A stretch of 55,766 nt of DNA, taken from contig JBKPLX010000112.1 in NCBI GenBank assembly GCA_046731855.1, positions 1-55,766 on the forward strand, read 5' to 3'. Shown here one piece after another: positions 9,886-20,700 of the stretch. The first letter of the stretch is position 1, and each line of letters begins with the position of its first letter. The notes beneath the pieces were generated by a model. The model was not told where the DNA came from and searched no databases. It saw only the letters and a program-made list of their open reading frames with translations. Both the position numbers and the translations under genes were made by a program. The stretch comes from Udaeobacter sp046731855 (GTDB taxonomy: Bacteria; Verrucomicrobiota; Verrucomicrobiia; Chthoniobacterales; UBA10450).

Positions 9886-12303
9886 ATGATTGGCAACCTA
9901 AAATTTGCACTGCGCATGCTCGTCAAGGCGCCGGGTTTCACCGCCATCGCTGTCATTACACTTGCGCTCGGTATTGGTGCGAACACCGCCATCTTCAGCG
10001 TATTGGACGCCGTGTTGCTCCACCCGCTTTCGTTTCCAAAACCGAATGAGCTCGTGGCAGTTTGGTCCTATGTAGCTCGCGACAATCTCGAGAAGGAAAC
10101 CGAATCGATTCCTGATTATGTCGACCTTCGCGACCAATCGCAAACGTTACAGGGACTGGCGGCTTTCACGCGCACTGGTGCCGTGCTGAATCGCAGCGAA
10201 GAATCGCGACAGCTTTACGGCGTCGCCATCACTTCGGATATTTTTCCCGTCCTGGCAATCCCACCCGCGCGGGGTCGCCCTTTTACCCGGGAAGACGACA
10301 ACGTCGATGCACAGGTCGTGGTTTTGACTGATTACGCTTGGAAAACTTTTTTCAACAGCGACCCCGACATCGTGGGAAAGCAAATCAGTTTGTCGTGGCG
10401 CCTTTATACGGTGCTCGGTGTCATGCCGCCCGGTTTTCGATTTCCAGTCGAAGGCGAGCGCGCGGATTATTTGATCCCGTTGCATCCGCTCGTGCCGGAA
10501 CACGTGAATAATCGTGACAGTCATTTCATTCGGATGGTGGGTCGATTGAAACCAGGGGTGACGATCCAGCAATGCGATGTTGAGATGAAGACCATCGCTG
10601 CGCGGTTGGAACAACAATATCCGAAATCAAACACCGGCCGCTCCGAGCGCGTTTTTTCGTTGCACAACGATCTGGTCGGCGACGTTCGACCCGCCCTGAT
10701 TACGATTTTCGCGGCCGTTGTTTTTGTTTTGTTGATCGCTTGCGCAAACGTCGCCAATCTTTTACTCGCGCGCGCCACTGCCCGGCAGCGCGAGATCGCG
10801 ATTCGGACAGCACTGGGGGCGAGTCGCGTCAGGATCGTTTCGCAACTTCTTGGCGAAGGCTTGTTACTCTCGAGCCTCGGCGCGTGTGGCGGTTTGTTTC
10901 TAGCCTGGTGGGGGATCGATTTGCTGCGCGTTTTCGGTCCGCAAGATGTTCCGCGACTCGCGTCAGCCGCCATTAATGGCCCCGTTTTCCTCTTCACGTT
11001 TGTAGCAGCAATCTTCAGCACGCTCGTCTTCGCTTTGATTCCAGCGTTGCAATTGACACGACCGAATATTAGTGAATCGCTCCAGGCGGGCCGTGGCGCG
11101 GTCGGTCCCGAGTCGCATCATTTGCGCCGTATCCTGGTCGTTGCCCAGGTCGCGCTTTCGCTGTTACTCCTGGCCGGCGCTGGTTTGCTCATCAAAACAT
11201 TCGCCAACCTCCGCGCCACCAAACCCGGGTTCGACCCGTCGCACGCCGCCGTCGTTCAACTGATTTTGCCAAAGGCAAAATACCCGGAACCGGAAAAGCA
11301 CCGGCGATTCTTCGAACAAATTTTGCCCAAGCTGGCGGCGCTGCCAGGAGTTGAAGCTGCCGGCGGCGCGTTCCCGATGCCGTTCTCAGGCAACGACACT
11401 GGATCGACATTTTCCATTGCCGGTCAGCCGCCACGTCCGCCGGGACAGGAACTGGTGGCATCGCATCTGACCATCACGCCGGATTACTTTCGTGCGATGC
11501 ACACGCCGATCCTGCGCGGGCGTGCGTTTGATGCGCGTGATACAAAGGATTCTCCGCCGGTCGTGGTCATAAACGACGTGCTGGCGCAACGTTATTTTCC
11601 AGGCGGCAACGCAATCGGTCAGCAGATCATTCTGGTTCACGGTGAAAACAATCAGCCTTTGCCGCCGAAGGAAATTGTCGGCATCGTTGGTGGCTCGCGT
11701 CATGAGTCGCTCGCGATCCAACCGCTGCCGGAATTTTACATTCTCGCTTCACAAGATCCGCAGCGTCGTATGGATGTTGTGATTCGCACTGCGTCCGATC
11801 TCGCCGGGTTGCAGACGGCGTTACGCAACATCGTGCACGAGTTTGACCGTGATCTGTTTGTTCCGACTCTCGAACCGCTGGAGCAACACATTGGCGTTAC
11901 TTTGGCGCAACCGCGCTTCAATATGATGCTGCTCGGCACGTTTGCCGGTGTAGCGATGGTGCTGGCTGCCATCGGAATTTACGGGGTCATTGCCTACAGC
12001 GTTGCGCAGCGGACGAAAGAGATTGGCATCCGCATGGCGCTGGGCGCGCAAAAGATCGACATGCTGAGCCTGGTGCTTCGGCAAAGCCTCGCTGTTGTCG
12101 GCATTGGATTGGTGGTGGGTTTGATCAGCTCGCTCATGACCACGCGACTGATGAGTTCACTGCTTTTCGGCGTGAGCGCGAATGACTTCATCACTTACGC
12201 CATTGTTCTCGCGCTGCTTACCACCACGGCGTTGATTGCCAGCTATCTTCCCGCGCGTCGCGCCATGAATGTCGATCCGATGGTGACCCTCCGTTACGAG
12301 TAA
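9886..12303 (+). CDS. ADOP-family ABC transporter permease
   Basis: The start at 9886 is supported by a clear ribosome-binding site, GAAGGAG at 9874-9880, and by the family N-terminus MIGNLKFALRMLVKAPGF. The open frame reaches back to 9781, but that part lies inside the previous gene. The protein has 805 residues, with FtsX domains from about residues 266 and 677 and two periplasmic MacB core domains between them. It ends MNVDPMVTLRYE. This is the only permease in the array with a strong Shine-Dalgarno sequence, so it may be translated more independently than the coupled ones. Confidence 0.93.
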   Translation: MIGNLKFALRMLVKAPGFTAIAVITLALGIGANTAIFSVLDAVLLHPLSFPKPNELVAVWSYVARDNLEKETESIPDYVDLRDQSQTLQGLAAFTRTGAVLNRSEESRQLYGVAITSDIFPVLAIPPARGRPFTREDDNVDAQVVVLTDYAWKTFFNSDPDIVGKQISLSWRLYTVLGVMPPGFRFPVEGERADYLIPLHPLVPEHVNNRDSHFIRMVGRLKPGVTIQQCDVEMKTIAARLEQQYPKSNTGRSERVFSLHNDLVGDVRPALITIFAAVVFVLLIACANVANLLLARATARQREIAIRTALGASRVRIVSQLLGEGLLLSSLGACGGLFLAWWGIDLLRVFGPQDVPRLASAAINGPVFLFTFVAAIFSTLVFALIPALQLTRPNISESLQAGRGAVGPESHHLRRILVVAQVALSLLLLAGAGLLIKTFANLRATKPGFDPSHAAVVQLILPKAKYPEPEKHRRFFEQILPKLAALPGVEAAGGAFPMPFSGNDTGSTFSIAGQPPRPPGQELVASHLTITPDYFRAMHTPILRGRAFDARDTKDSPPVVVINDVLAQRYFPGGNAIGQQIILVHGENNQPLPPKEIVGIVGGSRHESLAIQPLPEFYILASQDPQRRMDVVIRTASDLAGLQTALRNIVHEFDRDLFVPTLEPLEQHIGVTLAQPRFNMMLLGTFAGVAMVLAAIGIYGVIAYSVAQRTKEIGIRMALGAQKIDMLSLVLRQSLAVVGIGLVVGLISSLMTTRLMSSLLFGVSANDFITYAIVLALLTTTALIASYLPARRAMNVDPMVTLRYE

Positions 12304-12304
12304 T

Positions 12305-14764
12305 ATGAACGATCTGAGGTTCGCTCTGCGCCAACTCCGCAAGTCACCGGGATTTACCCTTGTTGCTGTCCTGACGCTGGCGCTCGGTATCGGGGCAAAC
12401 ACCGCGATCTTCAGTGTGGTTAATGCGGTGTTGTTAAAGCCACTGCCGTTTCCCTCGCCGGATCAACTTGTTGCTATTGGCAGCACCAATCTGAAGGACC
12501 CAGACAGATCTCACCAGTTCAACTCGCTTTCTTATCCGGACTTCTTCGATTTCCGAAATCAAAACCGAACCTTCGACTGCATGTCGATCTATCGCGGTGG
12601 TAGTTATGCGCTCATTAACGAACAAGGTGCCCAAAATGTCCAAGGGCTAAAGGTCAGTGCGGAATTCTTCGACGTCCTCGGTGTGAAGCCTGCGATCGGC
12701 CGCGCGTTTGTTCGCGAGGATGAACAAGCCGGAGGCGGACCGGGTGGATTCAAGGTAATTCTCACTCACGATTTGTGGATACGGTTGTTTAATGGCGATA
12801 AGGCCGCGATTGGTCGCACACTGCGCATCCAAGGCCATTCCTACACCGTCATCGGAATCATGCCGCGCGGATTTCAATTTCCTTTCGACACGCCGGCTAC
12901 CGAATTGTACGTCACGTTTGCGACGGACGCAGCGAACGCAGATGGAACGAAGCCGACCACAGAACAGCGCGGCAATCATCTGCTCTTGGCATTTGGCCGA
13001 CTTAAACCGGGTGTAAACGTGGCCCAGGCCGAAGCCGATCTGCGAACGATCGCGGCTGCGTTGGAAAAACAATATCCGGAGACGAATACGCAATTTGGTG
13101 CCGCCGTCCTTCCGCTTCGCGATGACCTGGTTGGTGACGTGCGTACTGCGCTTTACGTGCTCTTCGGTGCGGTCGTGTGCGTGCTGCTCATCGCCAATGC
13201 CAACGTTGCGAATCTGATGCTCGCGCGCGCGTCGGTGCGTGGAAAGGAGATTGCTTTGCGGGCCGCTCTTGGCGCGAGTCGCAGGCGAATTATCCGTCAA
13301 TTACTCACGGAAAGTTTGTTGCTTGCCGGAATCGGCGGCTTGCTCGGTCTGTTAATCGCGAAGTGGGGAACCGAGGCGCTCATCGTGACTGTGCCTCAAA
13401 ATATTCCGCGCATCAGTGCGATCCAACTTGATGGCGCCGTTCTCGTTTTCACTCTGCTCATTTCAATTGCCACGGGCGTCGTTTTCGGATTGGTGCCGGC
13501 GTGGCAGGCATCACGTGTCGATCTTAACAGCGCACTCAAAACAGGTGCGCGCATCGGCACCGGAGGCGAACACAAGCATCGTCTCCGCAATGGACTCGTC
13601 ATGAGCGAGATCGCGATCGCATTGATTCTGCTGGTTTGCGCCGGTTTATTGATCCAAACATTCGCCCGGCTTGGTCGCGTCCAGACCGGGCTGCGCACCG
13701 AAAATCTTTTTACCGCGCGCGTCAATTTGCCGGAGGCATCGTATTCCCGACCAGCGAACGTGAACGCATTTTTCGATCAATTACTTGCCAAGCTCCGAGC
13801 CATTCCAGGAGTCAATTTCGCGACCATCATTGTGCCTCTGCCGCTCACTGGGAGTCATATGACGACTGATTTCGACGTCGAAGAGCATCCACTGCCGGAA
13901 GGACAACGGAACGACGCTCCCATTCGCATCACCGGGCTGGATTATTTCGAGACAATGGGCATCCCGCTCCTGCAGGGCAGAGTTTTCAAGGAAACAGACA
14001 AGTTTGACGCGCGTCCAGTCGTTATAGTAAATGAGCGCTTCGCCCAGAAATTTTTTCCGGGGCAAAATGTAGTCGGCAAACGCATCCAGCCCGGCTGGAG
14101 TGTCGGCGATGAGAAGCCCAAGATGCGTGAGATCGTCGGCGTTGTTGGCAACGTCAGGTATCTTTCACTCCAGAAGGATTTCACACCGGAGATGTACGTG
14201 TCGGCCACGCAAGTTCCGGTTAACCGCGTCTACATCGTGGCGCGCACGAGTCTTTCTAATCCCGCCGCCCTGACCACTGCCGTGCGTGATCAGCTCGCCT
14301 TGGTCGATCGCGATGTGCCGCTCACGCAGGTTCGCGTTTTTGACGAATACATGTCGCGAACGCTGGCCCAGCCTCGTTTCAACGCCTTGCTATTGTCGAT
14401 CTTCGCAGGAACTGCGCTGCTTCTCACGGCGATTGGAATCTACGGCGTTCTTGCTTATTCCGTTTCGCAACGAACAAACGAAATCGGAATCCGGATCGCG
14501 CTCGGCGCAGCGCAATCGAACATTTTCCGGTTGATCGTTGGCCAGGCGATGCTGCTGGTCGCAATCAGCATTGCCATCGGGCTTCTCGGCGCGTTCATGG
14601 CAACGCGTTTCCTGAGCAGCCTGCTTTACGGCGTCGCAGCGTGGGATCCGATCACTTTCGCTTCAATTGCGACGCTTATTGCCGCAGTTGCATTTCTCGC
14701 CTGCTGGCTCCCGGCGCGCCGGGCCGCGCGAATTAGTCCAATCGAGGCATTGCGCACCGAATGA
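12305..14764 (+). CDS. ADOP-family ABC transporter permease
   Basis: An 819-residue permease starting one base after the previous stop (MNDLRFALRQLRKSPGF). FtsX domains begin near residues 278 and 692, and the end is ARRAARISPIEALRTE. In FtsX1 the usual LLIACAN reads LLIANAN. It closes the array of intact permeases. Its stop overlaps the ATG of a permease relic, which suggests that the array once continued further. Confidence 0.93.
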   Translation: MNDLRFALRQLRKSPGFTLVAVLTLALGIGANTAIFSVVNAVLLKPLPFPSPDQLVAIGSTNLKDPDRSHQFNSLSYPDFFDFRNQNRTFDCMSIYRGGSYALINEQGAQNVQGLKVSAEFFDVLGVKPAIGRAFVREDEQAGGGPGGFKVILTHDLWIRLFNGDKAAIGRTLRIQGHSYTVIGIMPRGFQFPFDTPATELYVTFATDAANADGTKPTTEQRGNHLLLAFGRLKPGVNVAQAEADLRTIAAALEKQYPETNTQFGAAVLPLRDDLVGDVRTALYVLFGAVVCVLLIANANVANLMLARASVRGKEIALRAALGASRRRIIRQLLTESLLLAGIGGLLGLLIAKWGTEALIVTVPQNIPRISAIQLDGAVLVFTLLISIATGVVFGLVPAWQASRVDLNSALKTGARIGTGGEHKHRLRNGLVMSEIAIALILLVCAGLLIQTFARLGRVQTGLRTENLFTARVNLPEASYSRPANVNAFFDQLLAKLRAIPGVNFATIIVPLPLTGSHMTTDFDVEEHPLPEGQRNDAPIRITGLDYFETMGIPLLQGRVFKETDKFDARPVVIVNERFAQKFFPGQNVVGKRIQPGWSVGDEKPKMREIVGVVGNVRYLSLQKDFTPEMYVSATQVPVNRVYIVARTSLSNPAALTTAVRDQLALVDRDVPLTQVRVFDEYMSRTLAQPRFNALLLSIFAGTALLLTAIGIYGVLAYSVSQRTNEIGIRIALGAAQSNIFRLIVGQAMLLVAISIAIGLLGAFMATRFLSSLLYGVAAWDPITFASIATLIAAVAFLACWLPARRAARISPIEALRTE

Positions 14765-14870
14765 CATACCGATCTAAAATTTGCTCTGTGCCAGCTCCGC
14801 AAATCGCCGGGATTTACCCTTGTCGTGGTGTTTACGCTTGCGCTTGGGATTGGTGCTAACATCATAATCA
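14761..14870 (+). pseudogene. 5' relic of a further ADOP permease gene
   Basis: From 14771 the sequence encodes DLKFALCQLRKSPGF, then a TLVVVFTLALGIGAN-like segment. This is close to the first 35 residues of the permease at 12305. A one-base disturbance just after the ATG at 14761 breaks the frame from the start codon. Similarity ends abruptly near 14870, about 10 bases before the end of the convergent gene at 14880. A deletion or insertion junction must lie there. The ATG overlaps the stop of the preceding permease, as in a live operon. Confidence 0.8.
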
Positions 14871-14879
14871 CACCACCAG

Positions 14880-16763
14880 CTAAGGATGCGCTGCTCCCAT
14901 TGATTCAAGCTTCTGACGACCAGCATTGATTTCGGGAAGCACAGTTCTACCAAGTTTAGTCTGCCCTTCGTCCGCAAGCCTGATCCATGTCAACGCCTCT
15001 TTAAGATGACCAAGCCCTGATTCCGCGACTGCCAGGTTGTAATAGGCCGTGATTACTGCTTCGTCCCGAGCTTCAGAATAAGGTAACTGCGATGCCTCCT
15101 CGAGCTCCGCCCGGAATTCATTCTTTGCAGACTGCATCTCACCTTTATCAGCGAAAAGGACTCCGCGGCTAAGAAAAATGGGGGGCGTGATATGCGCGCC
15201 TTTTCTTGCGACCGCTTGATCAAAATTTTCAGCCGCTCTAGTCTGGAGATATCTCTTAAACGCATTTTCAGCTGGTCCGTTATGTTGTTTTTCGGATAGT
15301 TCAGAAAGTAATTGCGGAAGCTGTGGATCTGCCTTCCAAACAAGCGAGGCGTACTGCTTTGCTTCTTCTGGAGGAAGCGGCGCGTTTCTTCGCTTTGTCC
15401 CGAAACCTGCCGCTTTCTCGAGATACTCCCATCCAAGCTCGTAATAGACGTGAAAGTCGCCAGACTTCTGTGCTGCAGCGAACCAAACCGATCGCGGATC
15501 CTGCCATTCAGATAAGTAATCAACGGTTTTCATAAGCCAAATAAAGCTAAGTGCCGCAATCAGCGTTGTTACAGCGGCAACCTTCCACCTTTTCAATAGA
15601 TCTGTTGCCTTGATCAACAACCATGCAATGAGAATAACTGCACCTACTGACGGCAAAAAAAGGTAGCGATCGGTTACTGGATAACTGAACGGCAGAATCT
15701 GTGTTGGAAGATAAGTAAATAAGATCCAGTAGATCGAAACAGTGGCAACAGGATAGCCTTTGCGCAGAAGCCACGGTAATAGGAACAATCCAAGCACGAT
15801 ACCTAGCCCGACCAATTGGGACAAACCAACTCCTGACACGGGAGGTACACGATAAATAACATAATTTCCCAGCCCGGTAAGTAGCCATAAGCTCTGAACG
15901 AATGCCTTTGCATTTACGGCAGGGTCAGGTTGTAATCCAGTGCTCGGTTGTGCCTGTTGGACTACTACAGCTACCATAGCCGCCAGGACAAAGAACGGGA
16001 CCTTGTCAATGAGTGACCGACCTAATGGCCGCTTTTCAAGCACCAGGTCGATAACCACCAATACTGCTGGGAAAGCGGCAACGGACAGTTTTCCCAGCAA
16101 TGCGAAGAGAAACAGCAGAAAAGAAACGATGTACCAGCCTATTGCGCCGCACCGCCTGTATTTTAGGTATGCAAGGACACAAGGCATCACAAAGGCAGCG
16201 GCCAGCAAATCTTTGCGGCTCGAAATCCAGGCGACTGCTTCCACGTGTGCTGGATGAACAACAAACAACAAGGCGGCCGCCACAGCAGTTAAACGTCGCT
16301 GTGTTAGTGCAAGTGCAACAAGATACACAAAGCCGGCAATAACTCCGGCCCAGAGGTTGCTTGATAGATGGAACGTGTATGCGTTCAAGCCGCCAACTGC
16401 GTAATCGAACGCATACGATAACAAATGAAGAGGGGAATAGTTGAGATAGTAAGGACTAGATAGAATCTGAGCGAGATGCTTCCATGTCATTCCCTGAATC
16501 CACGGATTGGTGACGACATACTGCTGGTCATCTATTCTGAAAAAACCCAGATGAAGATCGCCCGCGTAAAGCACGATGGTAGCAACAATACACAGAAGGA
16601 CAATGCCACCATTGAGCTGCCATGAGCCGGGAACGAGAGAGATGCACGGAGGGCCGAAGTTTCCTTTGCCGGATTTATGTAGCCGTTTCTGTGCAGCAGA
16701 ACGCCGCGATGCCGCGGTCGGAGCCGGCGCAGATCGAATTTTGTGTTTCTTAATTGAAGACAC
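14880..16763 (-). CDS. GT-C membrane glycosyltransferase, TMTC/PMT-like, with TPR-like C-terminus
   Basis: A 627-residue protein with a GTG start. A basic N-terminus of about 45 residues is followed by a membrane helix and the motif FFRIDDQQYVVTNPW, whose acidic pair matches the GT-C catalytic loop. Next comes YSPLHLLSYAFDY and about ten further membrane helices with VVHPAHVEAVAWISSRKDLL. That phrase is characteristic of TMTC-like and bacterial TPR-associated membrane transferases. The last 190 residues are soluble and rich in Ala, Glu and Leu, with a helix-repeat look, including one fair TPR unit (AYYNLAVAESGLGHLKEALTW). The likely role is transfer of a sugar from a lipid carrier to an exported protein or glycan; substrate unknown. 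Base composition looks more AT-rich than the permease array, a possible sign of separate origin. Confidence 0.75.
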   Translation of the reverse strand: MSSIKKHKIRSAPAPTAASRRSAAQKRLHKSGKGNFGPPCISLVPGSWQLNGGIVLLCIVATIVLYAGDLHLGFFRIDDQQYVVTNPWIQGMTWKHLAQILSSPYYLNYSPLHLLSYAFDYAVGGLNAYTFHLSSNLWAGVIAGFVYLVALALTQRRLTAVAAALLFVVHPAHVEAVAWISSRKDLLAAAFVMPCVLAYLKYRRCGAIGWYIVSFLLFLFALLGKLSVAAFPAVLVVIDLVLEKRPLGRSLIDKVPFFVLAAMVAVVVQQAQPSTGLQPDPAVNAKAFVQSLWLLTGLGNYVIYRVPPVSGVGLSQLVGLGIVLGLFLLPWLLRKGYPVATVSIYWILFTYLPTQILPFSYPVTDRYLFLPSVGAVILIAWLLIKATDLLKRWKVAAVTTLIAALSFIWLMKTVDYLSEWQDPRSVWFAAAQKSGDFHVYYELGWEYLEKAAGFGTKRRNAPLPPEEAKQYASLVWKADPQLPQLLSELSEKQHNGPAENAFKRYLQTRAAENFDQAVARKGAHITPPIFLSRGVLFADKGEMQSAKNEFRAELEEASQLPYSEARDEAVITAYYNLAVAESGLGHLKEALTWIRLADEGQTKLGRTVLPEINAGRQKLESMGAAHP

Positions 16764-16928
16764 GGCAGAAATTTTATCCGGCGTGAACTTTAGTCGGCTT
16801 TGGCAATTCTAGACATGAAAAATTGCCTTATTGCGTCCATAATAGTTTTTTTCGAGAACAACTTGCATTGCCATCTGGTTTGAACATTGGTGGCGGTGTG
16901 CTGTCTCCTATTCGTCATTAAAACTAAT

Positions 16929-17699
16929 ATGCATCTGCGTTTTTTGATCGCTTTCATCACCGCCGCACTGGTTGTGTCAGGCGCGCTCGCGCAAGAAAAA
17001 AGTCAGCCGACGGTCGATCAGTTGGTGGCGAAGAACATCGAGGCGAAGGGTGGTGCGAGCGCCTTGCGCGATCTGGGAACCCTGCGGCTTAGTGGCAAAA
17101 TGCTAGTTCAGGAAGGGCAGATCCAATTAACCTATTTACAAATCAAGAAACGACCGGAGGACGTGCGCACTGAGGCCTCTCTCCAGGGAATGACGCAGAT
17201 CGAAGCGTATGACGGCAAGGACGGATGGAGAATCTCGCCATTCTTTGGACGCAAAGATCCTGAACGGATGTCGGCCGATGATGTAAAAGCGCTGGTAGAA
17301 GACGCGGAGATGGATGGGCCATTAGTCGATTGGAAAGCTAAGGGAAACACGGTCGAATATCTGGGAACCGAAGACGTCGATGGAACCCCAGCGCACAAGT
17401 TGAAAGTGACCCGGAAGAACGGCGACGTAAGCCTTGTCTATTTGGATCCGGATCACTTTCTGGAAATTCGTGTCGTAACGCAGCGAACCAGACACGGTGC
17501 ATACGAAGAAGTAGAGACCGATCTTGGCGATTATGAAAAAGTCGGAGGTGTATTCGTTCCGACGTCAATCGAGTTTGGATCCAAGGGGTCGCCTGACAAG
17601 CAAAGGATCATAATCGACAAGGTCGAAGGCAACGTGCCGGTGGATGACGCACTCTTTCACTTCCCCGGCCAAATGACTCTCCCTCAATCACAAGGTTGA
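16929..17699 (+). CDS. Secreted LolA/MucB-like outer-membrane lipoprotein-sorting protein
   Basis: A 256-residue protein from the ATG at 16929, which gives a clean signal peptide (MHLRFLIAFITAALVVSGALA). A TTG start at 16887 is possible but would place a poor extension before the signal. The mature part begins TVDQLVAKNIEAKGG and shows beta-strand patterns (LRLSGKMLV, GKDGWRISPF, HKLKVTRKNGDVSLVYLDP) as in LolA/LppX-fold proteins that bind lipids in the periplasm. It lies 7 bases before the propeller gene, so the pair is probably co-expressed. A carrier role is inferred from the fold only. Confidence 0.75.
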   Translation: MHLRFLIAFITAALVVSGALAQEKSQPTVDQLVAKNIEAKGGASALRDLGTLRLSGKMLVQEGQIQLTYLQIKKRPEDVRTEASLQGMTQIEAYDGKDGWRISPFFGRKDPERMSADDVKALVEDAEMDGPLVDWKAKGNTVEYLGTEDVDGTPAHKLKVTRKNGDVSLVYLDPDHFLEIRVVTQRTRHGAYEEVETDLGDYEKVGGVFVPTSIEFGSKGSPDKQRIIIDKVEGNVPVDDALFHFPGQMTLPQSQG

Positions 17700-17706
17700 T
17701 CGATCG

Positions 17707-20700
17707 ATGAGAATGTTGAACTACCAGAAGGGGTGCGATCGCGTCGCTACCATTGTGCAATGCGCCCTTGCGTCGCTTTCGTCGCTGCTTGTGTGCGCGA
17801 TTTCTTGCCATGCAGAGGATGCGCCATTCAACTCGGCAACGATCTCGGGCCTCGGCGCGCGAAACATAGGCTCCGCAACGATGAGTGGACGGATCTCCGC
17901 CATTGCGGGAAAACGCGAGCCATCTGGCAAGATTACGCTTTTTGTTGGGGCAGCCAGTGGCGGCGTCTGGAAATCTGACGATAGCGGGACCCGGTATCGT
18001 CCCGTGTTCGACGAACAGCCAGTGCAATCGATCGGCGCGATCGCGCTCGATCCAAAGAATTCGAAAAATGTGTGGGTTGGAACCGGTGAATCGTGGACGC
18101 GAAACAGCGTTTCCATTGGCGACGGGATCTACAAATCCACGGACGGCGGCGAAACATGGACGCATTCCGGTTTGGAAAAGTCTGAGCGCATCGCAAAAAT
18201 CGCAGTGAGCCCAAAGAACAGCGACACGATCTTTGTCGCGGTCCCCGGCGCGCTCTGGAGCGATTCTCCCGATCGCGGTCTCTACAAAAGCACTGACAGC
18301 GGCAAAACGTGGAACCAGGTCCTCAAAGGCCCGAATCTTTCGACCGGCTGCACTGATGTCGCTATCGACCCGGAAAATCCGGACATCATGTTCGCGGCGA
18401 TGTGGGATTTCCGGCGCAAGGGCTGGGAGTACCGCTCGGGCGGCCAAAGTCCCACAGCGCCCTCGGCCAGCGGATTATTTCGTTCTACGGACGGCGGCAA
18501 TACCTGGACAGAGATTACGCCTGAGGCCAATAAAGGTTTCGCGAAGAAACCATATGGACGTCTCGCAGTAGCAATTGCACCTTCGAATCCCAAGCGGGTT
18601 TACGCTTTTGTGGAGTCACCCGATAGCGCACTCTTTGTGTCCGACGACGGCGGTGTGTCGTGGGAAAAGCGAGATAAGAGTCGGTGGATGGTGTGGCGCC
18701 CCTTCTATTTTGCGAACCTGATTGTCGATCCAAAAAATCCCAACCGCATATTTAAAACTGATGGCTCGCTGATCGTCAGCGAGGACGGAGGCAAAAGTTT
18801 CGCGGTGGTCGGCGGGTTCGGCGGGATGCATGGCGACGTGCATGATGTCTGGATCGATCCAACCAACACGCAGGTCGTGTTCTCGGGTGACGACGGCGGG
18901 ATGTGGTATTCCTACAACGGCGGCGCGAAATGGTGGAAAGCTGAAAATCTCCCCGTCTCGCAGTTCTACCACGTTAGCGTGGACGACAAGGATCCGTACC
19001 GCGTTTACGGCGGTTTGCAGGATAACAGCTCTTTCGTAGGCGAATCACAATACCCCGGCGGGATTACCAACGCGCAGTGGGAAAATATGTACACCGGCGA
19101 TGGTTTTTGGATGTTTCCGGATCCGGCCGATCCCGATTACATCTATGCAGAGTATCAGGGTGGCGAGATCGCGAGAGTAAATCGTCACACGCACGAGGCT
19201 CGCAACATCAAGCCGCGGCCGAATTACAATGAAAAACTCCGGTTCAACTGGAATACGCCGATCGCGCTCTCGCCTAACGAAAAGGGGACGATTTATATCG
19301 GTGCTCAGTTTCTCTTTCGCTCGCGCGATCACGGCCAAACGTGGGAACGCATTTCGCCAGATCTGACAACCAACGATCCGGAAAAACAGAAACAGGAGCA
19401 ATCAGGCGGCGTCACGGTCGACAATTCGTCGGCCGAAATGCACACCACGATTTACTCGATCAGTGAATCGCCCAAGGACAAATCGCTGATCTGGGTAGGC
19501 ACGGACGACGGCAACCTTCAACTCACTCGTGACGGCGGCAAGACATGGACCAATGTCGTCGGCAATATTCCCGGTTTGCCAAAAGATTCATGGGTCACCT
19601 GGGTGCAAGCGAGCAACTTCAACGCTGGCACCGCTTACGCGGCGTTTGATCGACATACCTTTGGTGACATGGCGCCGTATGTTTTCAAAACAACTGATTA
19701 CGGTAAGACGTGGATGCCGCTCGTAAGCGCTCAGGACGCCAAAGGCGTTCGTGGATACGCACATGTGATCAAGGAGGACTTGGTCAAGCCGGATCTGCTT
19801 TTTCTGGGGACGGAATTTGGACTTTGGGTCTCAATTGATGGCGGAAAAAACTGGGCACAATTTAAAGGCAACCATTTTCCAGAAGTTGCCGTTCGAGACT
19901 TGGCAATTGCCCCGCGCGATAACGATCTGGTTCTTGCAACACACGGCCGCGGAATCTGGATCATTGACGATATCACCCCATTGCGGGCCTTGACGCCGGA
20001 CTTGTTAAAGCAGGAAGTTGCGTTCGTCTCAGCGCGTCCTGTGCAACAGCGCATCGAAGGCTCAGGCGGGTGGGCTTCCGGAGATGCGGTTTTTGTTGGC
20101 GACAATCCGCCTGACGCCGCCGTGATCAATTACTACCAGCGTGAGCGTCATCTGTTTGGAAAACTGAAGCTCGAAGTTTTGGATTCCGCGGGGCGTGTTG
20201 TCGATGAATTGCCAGCCAGCAAGCGACCCGGCCTGAATCGCGTGACCTGGCCAATGCGTGTGAAGCCACCGCGTGTGCCACCTGCCGCGCAGATTGCCTT
20301 TGCCGGAGTACGAGGTCCACGACTTGTGCCGGGCGAGTACACTGTGCGCCTTACCAAGGCCGGCAAAGTTTCGGAAACCAAGTTGACAGTTGGTCCCGAT
20401 CGCCGGGCCAAATTCAGTGCTGCTGATCGCAAGGCACAGTTCGACGCTGCAATGAAGATCCATGGACTGTTTGACGAGGAAAGTGCGCTAATGGACCGGA
20501 TTATTGCCTTGCGCAAAGCATTGGCGCAAAGCGGCAGAGCGTTAGCTGAAGGCGATCCGCTTGGCAAGAACATTTCCGATTTCGACGGGAAAGTTGATGC
20601 AGTCCGCAAGAAAATTGTAGCAACCACTGAAGGAGGAGCGATCACGGGCGAGGAGCGATTGCGGGAGCACACGGACCAGCTTTATGGAGCGATTCTTAGT

